From Prochlorococcus sp. AG-347-K20 (GTDB taxonomy: Bacteria > Cyanobacteriota > Cyanobacteriia > PCC-6307 > Cyanobiaceae), in assembly GCA_003281315.1 (NCBI GenBank), contig QCCH01000001.1:186001-250000 (forward strand): a stretch of 64,000 nucleotides of DNA, given 5' to 3'. Shown here in pieces: positions 39,035-49,524 of the stretch (within the stretch, counting starts at the first letter, position 1; each line of letters opens with the position of its first letter). A model generated the notes under the pieces. The model searched no databases, was not told the origin of the DNA, and was given only the letters and a program-made list of their open reading frames with translations. A program made the position numbers and the translations under genes.

Positions 39035-40132
39035 TTAAATTTTTATTCTTAATCCGCTTTTAGAAGATTCTCTTATAGCTTCGCAAACTTTATGACTCGC
39101 CAGTCCCTCACATAATCCTGGAATGATAGGTGTTTGATTAAAAATACTCTCAGCCCATAAATTTTGAATTCTTAAAACTGGAGCTATTCTTCCATCAGTC
39201 CATGTTTTTTCAAAATTAAACCTTGAATCTGCAGTTAGATTTTGTATTTTATTTTCGTTGTTTGAATATTTCAAATTAAAACCATGGACATAATCTTTTT
39301 GGTTCTCGCTTTTAAGAATAAGTGAACCTTCGCTTCCATATATTTCTAAACTAAATCCTCTACCGTTTTTAGAAATCGATGATAAAGATACCTGACATGG
39401 AATAAGATTCGAGCTGTAGTTTGATATTTCTATATTGGCTAAACATACATCTTCACTCGTAACATCATTAAAATCAGATGAATTAGCTAAAGGTCTTTTT
39501 TTGATTGAAGTTGCTAACTTGCCAGATACATTTGTTGATTCTCCAAAAAACCAATTTAACATGTCGAATGCATGAGTACCTAAGGCGCCAATAACTCCTC
39601 CACCTTTTTCTTCCAAAGAATACCAATTCCAAGCTCTTTTAGGGTCGGATCTGCTACCCATTAACCAATCTAATTTAACTAAATATATTTCTCCTAAAAT
39701 ATTTTCATCAATAAGTTTTTTTGTCTGAAGAAAAAGGGGTACTGCTCTATATTCGAAATCAACACATACGCTTAAGTTATTAATTAAAGATATCCTCTGA
39801 AGCTCTTCTATTTCAGAGGACGATATTGAAACAGGTTTTTCCAATAGCAAATTTTTATTATTCTCAAGAGCTTGTTTTGCTAATTTAAATCTTGATTCGG
39901 GAGGAGTAGCAATAATAATCCCATCAATTTCTTGAAATTTAACTAAGTCTTCCCAATCATGAAAAAACTCTAATCCAGTCTCTTTTTCTAGAATTGATTT
40001 TTGCTTTTTGTCATAATGATAAATAGCAACAGGCGTTAAATAATTCGACTCTTTTAACGCTTCTAAATGTACTTTTTTACCAAACCCTAGTCCAGCGATT
40101 GCTATTTTTAATTTTTTATTTTTAGAATTCAT
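39035..40132 (-). CDS. Gfo/Idh/MocA-family oxidoreductase
   Basis: A 365-residue NAD(P)-dependent sugar or cyclitol oxidoreductase. The dinucleotide fold opens KIAIAGLGFGKKVH (8-21), the EKPVS motif carries the conserved Lys near 96, and GALGTHAFDMLNWFFGE is the catalytic His/Asp region. Substrate unknown. A secreted hypothetical protein lies two bases upstream, so the two are probably one transcript together with accD. Confidence 0.92.
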   Translation of the reverse strand: MNSKNKKLKIAIAGLGFGKKVHLEALKESNYLTPVAIYHYDKKQKSILEKETGLEFFHDWEDLVKFQEIDGIIIATPPESRFKLAKQALENNKNLLLEKPVSISSSEIEELQRISLINNLSVCVDFEYRAVPLFLQTKKLIDENILGEIYLVKLDWLMGSRSDPKRAWNWYSLEEKGGGVIGALGTHAFDMLNWFFGESTNVSGKLATSIKKRPLANSSDFNDVTSEDVCLANIEISNYSSNLIPCQVSLSSISKNGRGFSLEIYGSEGSLILKSENQKDYVHGFNLKYSNNENKIQNLTADSRFNFEKTWTDGRIAPVLRIQNLWAESIFNQTPIIPGLCEGLASHKVCEAIRESSKSGLRIKI

Positions 40133-40134
40133 TA

Positions 40135-40527
40135 TTATCTATTTATAAACTCTGAACAGCTATTTTCAATAACTACATCTATTAGTTCATCATTATTGGA
40201 AGTTTGCCATTTTGAATTGAATTGAGGTATTCCATTTATGGATGTATCTTTAAACTTTTTTTCATTGCAATTAATTCTCATTACATAAAGTGATAACTCA
40301 CCATCATCATCAGAATTAGTTGGATTTTTGAAGAACTTTGTTAAGACACTTATTTCACCATTTGAAAGCGACTTAATACTGCCTTTATCAAGCCATTCTT
40401 TCCCTTCATTATTCTCTTTTAATAGGACCCAGTCAACATTTCCTATTCCATAAGAATATGGAGCAAAATTTAAAATAAAAAATAAAAGACTTAAAGAAAA
40501 ATAAAAGAAATTTGAAATAATTCTCAT
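40135..40527 (-). CDS. Secreted small protein resembling surface-adhesin E-like proteins
   Basis: A 130-residue protein with a strong signal sequence (about 1-27, ending YSYG). The mature part (VDWVLLKENNEGKEWLDKGSI, then a C-terminal EFINR) recalls the surface-adhesin protein E-like domain seen in cyanobacterial exported proteins; the match is by pattern only. Two cysteines (C94 region and C125 region) could form a disulfide. The gene is tightly packed between the Gfo/Idh gene (two bases) and accD (one base). Confidence 0.75.
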   Translation of the reverse strand: MRIISNFFYFSLSLLFFILNFAPYSYGIGNVDWVLLKENNEGKEWLDKGSIKSLSNGEISVLTKFFKNPTNSDDDGELSLYVMRINCNEKKFKDTSINGIPQFNSKWQTSNNDELIDVVIENSCSEFINR

Positions 40528-40528
40528 T

Positions 40529-41410
40529 TTACATATTTGCTTTTACAAGTTCTTTTACACCATGAATTTTTAAAATTTTAGTCAAAGTATCCTTAAGATC
40601 TTTCCTTTTAACTATTACATCAACAAAACCATGATCAAGCAGATATTCAGCTGTTTGAAAATTATCGGGCAATTTTTCTCTTAATGTTTGTTCTATAACC
40701 CTTCTTCCAGCAAAACCAATAAGAGCTTTGGGTTCCGCCAAAATTAAATCACCTAACATGGCAAAGCTTGCTGTTACCCCTCCAGTGGTTGGATGAGTTA
40801 ACAAGGGCATATAAAGAAGATTTTTTTCTTTATGTTTTTTTAGTGCTCCAGATATTTTTGCCATTTGCATGAGACTTAACATCCCTTCTTGCATCCTTGC
40901 CCCTCCTGATGCGCAAACAATAAGAATTGGAAAATTTTCTAAAGTTGCTTTCTCAATTATCCTTGTAATTTTTTCACCAACTACTGAACCCATGGATCCT
41001 CCCATAAATCGAAAATCCATAACAGCTAATGCTAAAGGCATTGAATTTACAGAACAGATACCTGTTACGACTCCATCTCTTAAACCTGTACCTGCTTGAC
41101 TTTCTTTGATTCGATCAGCATACGCTCTTCTATCTTTAAAACCTAAAGGATCTGTAGGACTTAGTGAACTATCAAATTCCTCAAATGAATTTTTGTCAGC
41201 AATTATATTTATCCTTTCATCGCTATTAATCCTATTGTGATGTCCACAATTACTACAAACATTGAAATTTGAAATGAGGTCTTTTCTATAGGCTACTTGC
41301 GAACATTCTGAACATTTAACCCACAAACCATCTCCCTCATCAGTATCTTGCGAAACTTTCCCAACAAATTGATCTTTACGCCTTGCGGCAAACCAGTCGA
41401 TTAATGACAC
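40529..41410 (-). CDS. accD: Acetyl-CoA carboxylase carboxyltransferase subunit beta
   Basis: The beta subunit of the carboxyltransferase that makes malonyl-CoA for fatty acids. It has 293 residues. The zinc finger has C33, C36, C52 and C55; the crotonase-like core carries [13 protein letters not shown] and [10 protein letters not shown]. The start is GTG 41410. The 140-base gap to prk and the tight packing downstream suggest accD heads a short operon. Confidence 0.97.
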   Translation of the reverse strand: MSLIDWFAARRKDQFVGKVSQDTDEGDGLWVKCSECSQVAYRKDLISNFNVCSNCGHHNRINSDERINIIADKNSFEEFDSSLSPTDPLGFKDRRAYADRIKESQAGTGLRDGVVTGICSVNSMPLALAVMDFRFMGGSMGSVVGEKITRIIEKATLENFPILIVCASGGARMQEGMLSLMQMAKISGALKKHKEKNLLYMPLLTHPTTGGVTASFAMLGDLILAEPKALIGFAGRRVIEQTLREKLPDNFQTAEYLLDHGFVDVIVKRKDLKDTLTKILKIHGVKELVKANM

Positions 41411-41550
41411 AATGTTTTCTGTTTTTTCTATTTAAATCTAAATTAGGTACTTTTATCAAGAAAGATATATAAAAATTTGAAATCCTCTTGATCAAAAACT
41501 CATTAAAGTAAAAAATATAATGATTTGAGTTGATAATCCAAAATTAAATA

Positions 41551-42447
41551 TTATTTATTTTTCTCCTCAATCATTTTATGAATTATTGGAGTGAGAATTA
41601 GCTCCATTGCGAATCCCATTTTTCCTCCATTTACAACGATACTTGTCGGACTTGACATAAATGAATCGTTAATCATTCCAAGCAAGTATTGAAAATCAAT
41701 CCCCCATTTCTCCCTTGCACCTTTTCTGAAATGTATGATCACAAAGCTCTCATCAGGAGTTGGGATATTCCTGCATATGAAAGGATTAGAGGTGTCAATT
41801 GTGGGAATTCTTTGGAAATTAATATCGGTTTTGCTGAATTGTGGGCATATGTGATTTATATAATCAGGCATTCTTCTCAATATAGTATCCACAATGGTTT
41901 CCGCTGAGTAACCTCTTTCTGCGTTATCTCTATGGATTTTTTGAATCCACTCTAAATTTGTTATCGGAACAACACCAACAAGTAAATCAGCATAAGAGGC
42001 AACATTGTATCCATCACCTTCTACCCCTCCATGCAAACCTTCATAAAAAAGTACATCTGTTCCCTCAGGAATATCTTCCCATGGAGTAAATTGTCCAGGT
42101 TCTAAGGATGTCCCAAGTCTTGTATTATGTTCTTCTGCTTCTTCAAGACTATGTAGATAATATCTTTTCTTTCCTCCTCCAGTTTCACCATAGATTTTAA
42201 AAAGCTCTTCTAGCTCGTCAAAAAGATTAGCCTCTGGACCAAAATGAGAGAAATTTTCACCTTTTGAAAGAGCGTCTGCCATAGCTTTTTTCATAGGCAT
42301 TCTTTCAAATCTGTGGTAACTATCACCTTCTACAACCGCAGGAACAATATCTTCTCTGGCAAAAATATGCTCAAAGGCTCTTTTTACTGTACTTGTTCCT
42401 GCTCCTGAAGATCCTGTTACAGCAACTACTGGATGACGTTTTGACAT
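41551..42447 (-). CDS. prk: Phosphoribulokinase, proteobacterial-like class I form
   Basis: Makes ribulose-1,5-bisphosphate for Rubisco. It has 298 residues, shorter than plant/freshwater-cyanobacterial PRK (about 330). The P-loop GSSGAGTST lies at 12-20. Blocks SYHRFERMPMKKA, FGPEANLFDELE and NLEWIQKIHRD match the CbbP type. Only two cysteines occur, in NHICPQ and FICRN, so the N-terminal redox cysteine pair that thioredoxin controls in plant-type PRK is absent. CP12/thioredoxin control must then differ or act elsewhere. Confidence 0.95.
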   Translation of the reverse strand: MSKRHPVVAVTGSSGAGTSTVKRAFEHIFAREDIVPAVVEGDSYHRFERMPMKKAMADALSKGENFSHFGPEANLFDELEELFKIYGETGGGKKRYYLHSLEEAEEHNTRLGTSLEPGQFTPWEDIPEGTDVLFYEGLHGGVEGDGYNVASYADLLVGVVPITNLEWIQKIHRDNAERGYSAETIVDTILRRMPDYINHICPQFSKTDINFQRIPTIDTSNPFICRNIPTPDESFVIIHFRKGAREKWGIDFQYLLGMINDSFMSSPTSIVVNGGKMGFAMELILTPIIHKMIEEKNK

Positions 42448-42536
42448 TTTTTAAAAACAATATCTCATGATTCTGACAGGTCATATGCCAACTTTATGTT
42501 TTACTTAAAAATATTTTTTTATTTATTAATTTTTTT

Positions 42537-43610
42537 TTAAATTTCATCCATTATTTTATCTCCGATTTCACTACAAGATAAAACTTCAGAAGACCCATCA
42601 GCTAAATCTGCTGTTCTAAATCCTTTTGATAAAACTTTATCAATTGCAGTTTCTAAATTTTCTGCGGCTTTTTCTTCATTTAATCCAATTTTTAACATCA
42701 TGGAAGCAGATAAAAGCATTGCTATAGGATTTGCTATGTTTTTGCCTGCTATATCAGGAGCCGAACCATGAACAGGTTCAAAAACTCCTGGACCATTATT
42801 GTTTAGAGAAGCAGATGGAAGCATACCAATAGAACCAGTTAACATTGCGGCTAAGTCGCTTAAAATATCTCCAAATAAATTACTTGTTAAAATTACATCA
42901 AATTGACCAGGATCTCTAACTAATTGCATCGCTGCATTATCAACGTACATATTGCTTAGAGATATATTTTTATCTTTTGACGTGATATTTAAAACTGTAT
43001 CTCTCCACAATTGACTAACCTCAAGAACATTTGATTTATCAACAGAACATATTTTTTTATTTCTTTGGTTAGCAATTTTTATTGCTATTTCAGTTATTCT
43101 CTCTATTTCGGCCGAATCATAAACCATCGTATTGAAAGCTTTTGGGATTTTTGTATTTGTTATATGTCCTCTTGGTTTTCCAAAATAAATTCCCCCTATT
43201 AGTTCTCTTACAACAATAAGATCTACATGCTCAACGATTTCTTTTTTTAATGTACTTGAATCTAATAGAGATTTTCTTATTTTGACAGGCCTGATATTTG
43301 CGAAAAGGTTTAGGGCAGATCTTAACTTTAGTAACCCACTTTCTGGCCTTAATTCTCTTTCAAGAGAGTCATATTTAATATCTCCAACACATGCTAAAAG
43401 TACAGCATCACTTTTTTTGCATTGATCTAGTGTTACATCTGGAGCAGGAGTCCCATATTTTTCATAAGCTATCCCTCCAAATAATTTCTCAATAATCTCA
43501 ATATCGAAATTATGATTTTTTGAAAGTTTTTTTAAAACTTTTTTTGAAACTTCTGAAATCTCTGGTCCAATTCCGTCTCCTGACAATAAAACAATCTTAT
43601 ATTTCTTCAT
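42537..43610 (-). CDS. leuB: 3-isopropylmalate dehydrogenase
   Basis: Third step of leucine synthesis, NAD-dependent oxidative decarboxylation. It has 357 residues. GDGIGPEI at the N-terminus, ELIGGIYFGKPRG and the NAD-binding VHGSAPDIAGKNIANPIAM confirm LeuB. It is separated from prk by 89 bases of T-rich sequence and from lpxD upstream by 28 bases. Confidence 0.97.
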   Translation of the reverse strand: MKKYKIVLLSGDGIGPEISEVSKKVLKKLSKNHNFDIEIIEKLFGGIAYEKYGTPAPDVTLDQCKKSDAVLLACVGDIKYDSLERELRPESGLLKLRSALNLFANIRPVKIRKSLLDSSTLKKEIVEHVDLIVVRELIGGIYFGKPRGHITNTKIPKAFNTMVYDSAEIERITEIAIKIANQRNKKICSVDKSNVLEVSQLWRDTVLNITSKDKNISLSNMYVDNAAMQLVRDPGQFDVILTSNLFGDILSDLAAMLTGSIGMLPSASLNNNGPGVFEPVHGSAPDIAGKNIANPIAMLLSASMMLKIGLNEEKAAENLETAIDKVLSKGFRTADLADGSSEVLSCSEIGDKIMDEI

Positions 43611-43638
43611 TTAAATTTTTGTTTAATAGAACAATAAA

Positions 43639-44673
43639 TTATTGCTTGTCTAATTGTCTAAGTTTTTTTGCTAATTCTGGTAATTTTTTAAAAATACTTG
43701 AACTCCTTAGCCATGATCTATTTTCCATCGCGGGGAAACCACTAATTACCTTGCCATCATCTATGTCACAATGAATTCCGCATTTTGAACTCGCTATGAC
43801 ATTATTACCAACTTTTACTCTATTATTGACTCCTACTTGCCCAGCCAAAATAACACCATCTCCAATATTTGCTCCTCCAGCGATACCAACTTGAGCTGCA
43901 AATGCACAATTCTTTCCAATTTTTACTCCATGACCTATTTGTATTAAATTATCCAACTTTGTTCCCTCATCAATGAAAGTAAATCCAACTGCGGGTCTAT
44001 CGATACAACAATTCGTTCCAATTTCTACGAAACTCATTATTTTTACACCACCTTTTTGAGGCATCTTTACCCATTTGCCATTTTTAGGAATAAAACCAAA
44101 TCCCTCTGATCCAATTACAGAATTTGAATTAATTACACAATTATTTTTTAGAGTTGTATTTTCGTAAATTACACAATTTGGATGAATTATATTATTATTT
44201 CCTATTCGAACATTGCCTAAAATTGATGATCCAGGAAGAATATGATTATTTTCTCCAATTACAGTATTTTCTCCAATATAAACATTAGGTCCAATATGGC
44301 AGTCTGCTCCAATAATTGCTGTTTTATCTATAACCGCTGAAGCGTGAATTCCTGGTTTGAAATTGATAGTTTTATATAAACAATCCAATACTTCTGCAAA
44401 TGCAATTCTTGGATTTTTAACAATTACGTTTGATATATTGCGTTTCTTTAGGGCACTAACGATTTCATCGTTGTTAGTAGTTATTATTGCTGATGCTTTA
44501 GTTTGATCTAATTTTTCTTTAAGGATATTATTTTCTTCTAAAAAAGATATTTGATGCTTAACTGCAGAATCTAATGAGGCAGCATCATCTATATTTAAAT
44601 CTTCGAAAATATTGGCACTAATAAAATTTGAATTTCCTTTTTTTATTAGATCAACTAAATCACTTAAAAGCAT
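43639..44673 (-). CDS. lpxD: UDP-3-O-(3-hydroxymyristoyl)glucosamine N-acyltransferase
   Basis: Adds the second acyl chain in lipid A synthesis. It has 344 residues: an N-terminal uridine-binding domain followed by many hexapeptide repeats (HIGPNVYIGENTVIG and on) that build a left-handed beta helix, and a catalytic His in IQIGHGVKIG. The picocyanobacterial lipid A pathway is reduced, but lpxD is kept, in line with lptB in this window. It sits between proB and leuB in the long minus-strand run. Confidence 0.96.
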   Translation of the reverse strand: MLLSDLVDLIKKGNSNFISANIFEDLNIDDAASLDSAVKHQISFLEENNILKEKLDQTKASAIITTNNDEIVSALKKRNISNVIVKNPRIAFAEVLDCLYKTINFKPGIHASAVIDKTAIIGADCHIGPNVYIGENTVIGENNHILPGSSILGNVRIGNNNIIHPNCVIYENTTLKNNCVINSNSVIGSEGFGFIPKNGKWVKMPQKGGVKIMSFVEIGTNCCIDRPAVGFTFIDEGTKLDNLIQIGHGVKIGKNCAFAAQVGIAGGANIGDGVILAGQVGVNNRVKVGNNVIASSKCGIHCDIDDGKVISGFPAMENRSWLRSSSIFKKLPELAKKLRQLDKQ

Positions 44674-44693
44674 TTTTCAGTTTTAATTTTTTT

Positions 44694-45776
44694 CTAAGAG
44701 AGAGCAAGAACATCTCTGTGTACGACAATTATCGAGGAGTTGTTATTTTCTTTATTATTTAAGATACTTCTTAATTTGTCGCTACTTATTGATACTAAAC
44801 CTTTTGCAACTTCTTTATCATTTGTATTTACGATTTTAACTGCCTGATTAATCGTAAAATTCCCTTCTACATTCTTAACACCAACCGCTAAAAGTGAGGC
44901 ACCTTTTTTTTTAATTGCAAAAGAAGCGCCATCATCTAAAGTGATTTTCCCTACTGTTTGAATTGCATGTGAAAGCCAACTTTTTTTGTTTCCTATAGGT
45001 TTTTCTACTGGATAAAATAAAGTCCCAATTTTATTATTATTAAAAATTTCAATTAAGTTTTTTTTATTAGTTCCATCTACTAGTTGGACTTCAACTCCTC
45101 CTTTTGTGGCGATTTCTGCAGAAATTAATTTTGTAGAAATTCCTCCTGTTCCCCATTCATTATTTGAGTTTTGAATATTTTTATCTTTAATTTCTTTTAA
45201 TTCACTATTATGAACTTCTTTAATAGGTTGCGCATCTTTATTATTACGTGGATCTTTTGAGTATAGATTTTCAATATCTGTTAATAAAATAAGCTTGTTA
45301 GCATTTATAGCTAAGGCAACTAGAGCAGAGAGGGTATCATTATCTCCATATTTAAGCTCTTCATTTGCTACGGTATCATTTTCATTTACTATTGGAATTA
45401 CATTCAAATCGATTAATTTTTTTAAAGTTCTAGAAGCGTTATTAAAGGATTCTCTTGAATTGAAATCAGCTTTAGTTATCAAAATTTGAGCAATATTATG
45501 ACCTAATTTATTAAATACTTTATCGTATAAGGACATTAAATTAACTTGACCTACTGCAGCAGTAGCTTGAAGGGTACTTAAATCATTTGGTCTCTTTTTA
45601 ATATTTAATTTTTGGCAACCTAATCCAACGGCTCCACTCGTTACTAAAATTAACTTGTTCCCTTTTGAAAGAAAACTTGTAAAGGATCTAGAAAGGGTTT
45701 CAATAACTTCTTCTGTAGATGTTTCCTCTGTTCCTCTTAAAATACTAGTACCAATTTTTATAACCCAAGTTTTCAT
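44694..45776 (-). CDS. proB: Glutamate 5-kinase
   Basis: First step of proline synthesis. It has 360 residues: an amino-acid kinase domain ([31 protein letters not shown]) plus a C-terminal PUA domain (about 275-350), the full two-domain form. Its start overlaps the upstream YqeG-like gene by four bases (ATGA), so the two are coupled. lpxD follows after 20 bases. Confidence 0.97.
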   Translation of the reverse strand: MKTWVIKIGTSILRGTEETSTEEVIETLSRSFTSFLSKGNKLILVTSGAVGLGCQKLNIKKRPNDLSTLQATAAVGQVNLMSLYDKVFNKLGHNIAQILITKADFNSRESFNNASRTLKKLIDLNVIPIVNENDTVANEELKYGDNDTLSALVALAINANKLILLTDIENLYSKDPRNNKDAQPIKEVHNSELKEIKDKNIQNSNNEWGTGGISTKLISAEIATKGGVEVQLVDGTNKKNLIEIFNNNKIGTLFYPVEKPIGNKKSWLSHAIQTVGKITLDDGASFAIKKKGASLLAVGVKNVEGNFTINQAVKIVNTNDKEVAKGLVSISSDKLRSILNNKENNNSSIIVVHRDVLALS

Positions 45777-46267
45777 TTTATAAAATGAGAAATTAATTTT
45801 TCTATTGTCAAAGTTAAATTAAATTTTATAGGCAAGCCATCTCTATTTAATCTCTTAACTAATATTGTTTTTATATCACATCTATTCCCAACAATAATAT
45901 CTGTAAAAATTCTGTCGCCAATAATGGCTACATTTTTTGGCTCTCTGCCAATTTCTTTGACAGCAGACAAAGTTACTTTTTTTCTAGGTTTTGATGCATT
46001 GTATTTATACCTTAAATCTAATTCTTTCGCTATTTTTGCGATTCTTTTTTTTGATGGATTATTACTTATTAGATATAGGGAGAAAAGTTTTTTAGATTCT
46101 ATTATCCAATTTTTAACAGCTTTTGGGATCATATTTGATTTTCTATTTACTAAAGTCCCATCCACGTCTAGCAATAAAGAATTAATTCCTTTTTTTTGCA
46201 ACTCAGATTGAGAAATATCATATATTGGTAAGTTTGAATCCCAATTGACTTTTAGGATAGATCTCAT
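45773..46267 (-). CDS. YqeG-family HAD phosphatase
   Basis: A 164-residue HAD-superfamily IIIA phosphatase. Motif I is DVDGT (34-38, nucleophile D34), motif II is SNNPS, and motif III/IV is IGDRIFTD. Size and the short linker fit YqeG. In plants a homologue dephosphorylates phosphatidylglycerophosphate in plastids; the cyanobacterial member could complete phosphatidylglycerol synthesis begun by PgsA (53.5-54.1 kb). That link is inferred. The gene overlaps proB by four bases and lies five bases after the DUF3727 gene. Confidence 0.88.
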   Translation of the reverse strand: MRSILKVNWDSNLPIYDISQSELQKKGINSLLLDVDGTLVNRKSNMIPKAVKNWIIESKKLFSLYLISNNPSKKRIAKIAKELDLRYKYNASKPRKKVTLSAVKEIGREPKNVAIIGDRIFTDIIVGNRCDIKTILVKRLNRDGLPIKFNLTLTIEKLISHFIK

Positions 46268-46272
46268 TTATT

Positions 46273-46809
46273 TTAAGAACTACTTTTTTCAAGCTCAGTT
46301 TCAATCAAAGGTTGAATTTTATCGAACTCATCATCTTCAACTAATAAGACACCTTTGTCTTTTAATTTACCCACAATAAAAAAAGGATCTAGTGGTATAT
46401 ATAAGCCATATTCTTGGTCAAAAAGATTAAAGTTAACGAGCAATTCATAACTCTCACTATCATCATCGACATAATCTTCTTCTAATTCATCGTAAATTGG
46501 TTCTTCAAGTTCGCCTGATACTGTTAATGTAACGGCTGATCTGATAAGTTTTAAATCATGTTCTTGAAGAACTGCTTCAGCATTTTTTAGTATTTGTTCA
46601 TTTTTATCTATTTTCTCAATTAATTCAGGTTCCTCTTTTTCATTTATCTTAAAAAGACTTACTGGTGTATCAACTGGCGTTAATAAAGCATATTCTTGGC
46701 CTTCAACACTTACTAATTGTTCAAGATAACAAAATAGCTCGTTTCCATTTGAGTCATTTAATAAAAGAGTCTGTGCATCATAATTATCATTTGAATTTGC
46801 TTCTTTCAT
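46273..46809 (-). CDS. DUF3727 domain protein
   Basis: A 178-residue acidic protein with the cyanobacterial DUF3727 pattern: an N-terminal GNELFCYLEQLVSVEGQEYALLTPVDTPV block and a C-terminal LVNFNLFDQEYGLYIPLDP repeat-like block, separated by a Glu/Asp-rich linker (EEDYVDDDSESYE). The function is not established; plant homologues are plastid-targeted. It is in the tight run ruvX-DUF3727-YqeG-proB. Confidence 0.88.
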   Translation of the reverse strand: MKEANSNDNYDAQTLLLNDSNGNELFCYLEQLVSVEGQEYALLTPVDTPVSLFKINEKEEPELIEKIDKNEQILKNAEAVLQEHDLKLIRSAVTLTVSGELEEPIYDELEEDYVDDDSESYELLVNFNLFDQEYGLYIPLDPFFIVGKLKDKGVLLVEDDEFDKIQPLIETELEKSSS

Positions 46810-46835
46810 TTAAAAATTATCTATCCTTTTTAATA

Positions 46836-47297
46836 CTAATATTTTATCTGACGTTTACCAGCTATTTCTTCTAATTCAGGACCTTCTTCGATCCATTGTT
46901 CAAGTATTATTTTTGCTGAAAAGCTATCAATCAATCCGGATTTATCTTTTTTTATTCCAAATCTTTCTGAAGATTCCCAAGTTGAACTATGTTCGTTGAC
47001 ATAAGAAAACGGAAGCTTTAATTCATTTGAAAGTAATTGACCGTAATTTTTACAGTCAATAGCTTGTGTGGTCATTTGACCTTCCTCATCTAGTGGAATA
47101 CCTACAATAAAACCAGTCAAATTAAATTCATTTATATGATTTCTAATGATTTTAATCTCTTGATTATTTTCAAATCGTTTTACTGCTGGAAGTATATTTG
47201 ATGTTATGCAGAGGGGATCACAATAAGCTAATCCTATTCTTTTGGTACCTATATCCAAACTCAAAATTGACTTGGGTTTGGGTTTGCAAAATTTCAC
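46836..47297 (-). CDS. ruvX: RuvX/YqgF-family RNase H-fold nuclease (16S rRNA processing/Holliday junction)
   Basis: A 153-residue RNase H-like protein. The first catalytic Asp is D15 in [25 protein letters not shown] and the C-terminal [12 protein letters not shown] are typical. Family members process the 16S rRNA 5' end or resolve Holliday junctions. The start is GTG 47297, overlapping the upstream gene in GTGA. The next gene, DUF3727, is often beside yqgF in cyanobacteria by my recollection. Confidence 0.92.
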   Translation of the reverse strand: MKFCKPKPKSILSLDIGTKRIGLAYCDPLCITSNILPAVKRFENNQEIKIIRNHINEFNLTGFIVGIPLDEEGQMTTQAIDCKNYGQLLSNELKLPFSYVNEHSSTWESSERFGIKKDKSGLIDSFSAKIILEQWIEEGPELEEIAGKRQIKY

Positions 47298-48349
47298 TTT
47301 GTTTTTAATGGAAAAGGAGATGGATATGGATTACCTTGTGGACTTAATTTTTCAAAGATTGATTCCAAAGATTGATTTATTATATTTACTTGTTTGGCTT
47401 CATTCTTAATTATTGTGTTCCTAATAAGAATTATTTCTTGATTTTTTTCTTTGATATTACACTCTTCGAGAAAAACATTTGGTTGAGAATTTTCTTTATA
47501 GGTTTTTAAATATGAAACAGGTGATTTTTCAAAAAATCTTTTTATAAATTCTTTTAAAATAGAATTAAATCTTTTATCCCAATATCTACTTATAGTTAAA
47601 GTATAAATTTCCTCATTGTTATAATTAATATCTTTTAAAATTGTACATAAAACTGAATTTTCATATATTAAGGCACCACTTTTAGAGTTATTTCTTTTAA
47701 GAATGTCGTCTTGATCAAAATCTAAAATATTTCTTATTAAGGGAGATTGATTTGATCTTATGAAATTAACTATTTTTAATATATTTTGTTTATTAATGTT
47801 TTGGAATTCATTAATTAATGTATAGGCATTTGTATTTTGATTTGTAGGTTTATTTAGATCAGAACCATCCCAAAGGATTATCTCTCCTAACGGTTGAAAG
47901 CCTAATTCTCTTGCGTTTGAAATGAGGTCAACATTATTTATATCTGAATTAATTATCCAACTTGAAGTTTTGATTTCTTTTATTGAGATAGATTTTTTTA
48001 TCAATCCTAAAATTAATTGTTTATCTGTGAAAGAACACTTGCTATTAATCAACTTGGGCTTAGATATTTTTAAGCAAGTCTCTTTTTTGTTTAAGGGAAA
48101 AATATTCAAATAACCAATAATTTCGTTTCCATATATAGCAATTATGCATTTATTTTTGTTTTTCTTAAGATTATTCAAGAAGATTTTTAAGTCATCAAAG
48201 GTATTTATAATTGCCATCTTTAAAAACCAATTATTCAATTCCTTATTTTTAATATCTATTAAAAGATTAATGTGCCGTATATGGAGTTCTTCAAAAGTTA
48301 CTTCCATTCCTTTTTTAGATTGAAAAGAATAAGAGGTATCTTTTTTCAT
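47294..48349 (-). CDS. Hypothetical protein, possibly GNAT-like
   Basis: A 351-residue Lys/Asn/Ile-rich soluble protein. I do not recognise it with certainty. Residues about 65-85 ([19 protein letters not shown]) resemble the beta4-beta5 region of GNAT acetyltransferases, but no clear acetyl-CoA loop (Q/RxxGxG/A) is seen. The C-terminus ends in a proline-rich tail ([15 protein letters not shown]). The gene overlaps ruvX by four bases, and its start is directly adjacent to the CofE-like gene's stop. Confidence 0.72.
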   Translation of the reverse strand: MKKDTSYSFQSKKGMEVTFEELHIRHINLLIDIKNKELNNWFLKMAIINTFDDLKIFLNNLKKNKNKCIIAIYGNEIIGYLNIFPLNKKETCLKISKPKLINSKCSFTDKQLILGLIKKSISIKEIKTSSWIINSDINNVDLISNARELGFQPLGEIILWDGSDLNKPTNQNTNAYTLINEFQNINKQNILKIVNFIRSNQSPLIRNILDFDQDDILKRNNSKSGALIYENSVLCTILKDINYNNEEIYTLTISRYWDKRFNSILKEFIKRFFEKSPVSYLKTYKENSQPNVFLEECNIKEKNQEIILIRNTIIKNEAKQVNIINQSLESIFEKLSPQGNPYPSPFPLKTK

Positions 48350-49516
48350 TTACTTTTTTTCTCTTATTAATACTATAGGGGTTTTTTCATCTCCATTGCC
48401 AGCTGGATTAGATAATAAGTTTGTTTTGAGTATTTTATTTACTTTTTTATTTGAACTTGCTAAGATTTTCACACCTCCAAGATCATTAACATCGACAACA
48501 GCAACATCTATATTTAGATAGTTCGAGACCTCCTTACAAAATAAATCTGCATTGAGAGGACCCATAACTATACTCTTGTCGTAAGGTGTAACTGTGCCGC
48601 TTATATCATCAATGAGGGATGATTCTGAACCAGTTAACCTATAAAACATACCTTTAATCCCAACTAATTTGAAGAGACATCCAACAAATAGTGCAAAGGT
48701 TATTCTTGTGACTCCTATTCTATTTATTAATAATTGCATGCCGCAAGCTGTTGCGAGACTGCTTGTAGGGTGAAAAAAATAACATAAAGCTTTAGAAAAT
48801 AAACTATATTCTAAATTTTGAGGGGAAATATATCTATTTTGCATAATTGCTAGGGGACTCTCACCGATAGTTAAAATATCATTTTTTTCTACAATTCCTT
48901 TGCAGTATTCAATCACAGTATTTACTGGCGTATCAAAGCAACCAAGTAAATCAGTTTTAATAGCAAAAGCTTTATATTTATTATTTATTGGAATTTCAAA
49001 GACTTCTTGCGGCCTTTGTTTTTGACCATCTAAATTAATTAAGAAACAATCCTTATTATTTGAAATACCAAAATGTCCATAGTTCTCCCAATATATTTTT
49101 AACCATAGATATTTTATTTTTTTTCTAAAATTATTATTGCTAAATTTATATATGATTCTTACAAATAATTCTGAATTTGACTTGATAATTGTTGTTTGCC
49201 AGTAATTATATAAATTCTTGAATTTATTATTTTCATAAATATAAATATCTTCTTGATAATTTAAATTTTGGCAATATTCGTTACTTTTACTTTTAAAAAA
49301 ATCTAATTCAAAATTTATATTAGATACCATAGTCTCTTTGGTTTTACTTTTATTAGTTATTTTTAAATCAATAATTAATTCCTTTAAACCATCCTTTTTT
49401 TTGATTTTGTAATTTATGGGTACCAGATTTAACTTTGATTTGGGTGAGTTTTTAATATATAAATCTGAAAGAATTAAAAAAATTAAAAGAACTAAGAGGA
49501 TATTTATTAATATCAT
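48350..49516 (-). CDS. Membrane-anchored CofE-like (F420-0:gamma-glutamyl ligase related) protein
   Basis: A 388-residue protein with an N-terminal membrane segment (about 2-20), a beta-rich domain specific to cyanobacteria (about 30-165), and a C-terminal part resembling CofE: IKTDLLGCFDTP, GDILTIGESPLA-like EKNDILTIGESPLA, and DISGTVTPYDKSIVMGP. CofE adds glutamates to coenzyme F420. No other F420 gene is in the window, and the membrane domain is unusual, so the substrate may be different. It lies eight bases after the thioredoxin-like gene. Confidence 0.82.
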   Translation of the reverse strand: MILINILLVLLIFLILSDLYIKNSPKSKLNLVPINYKIKKKDGLKELIIDLKITNKSKTKETMVSNINFELDFFKSKSNEYCQNLNYQEDIYIYENNKFKNLYNYWQTTIIKSNSELFVRIIYKFSNNNFRKKIKYLWLKIYWENYGHFGISNNKDCFLINLDGQKQRPQEVFEIPINNKYKAFAIKTDLLGCFDTPVNTVIEYCKGIVEKNDILTIGESPLAIMQNRYISPQNLEYSLFSKALCYFFHPTSSLATACGMQLLINRIGVTRITFALFVGCLFKLVGIKGMFYRLTGSESSLIDDISGTVTPYDKSIVMGPLNADLFCKEVSNYLNIDVAVVDVNDLGGVKILASSNKKVNKILKTNLLSNPAGNGDEKTPIVLIREKK

Positions 49517-49524
49517 TTTTTAAA

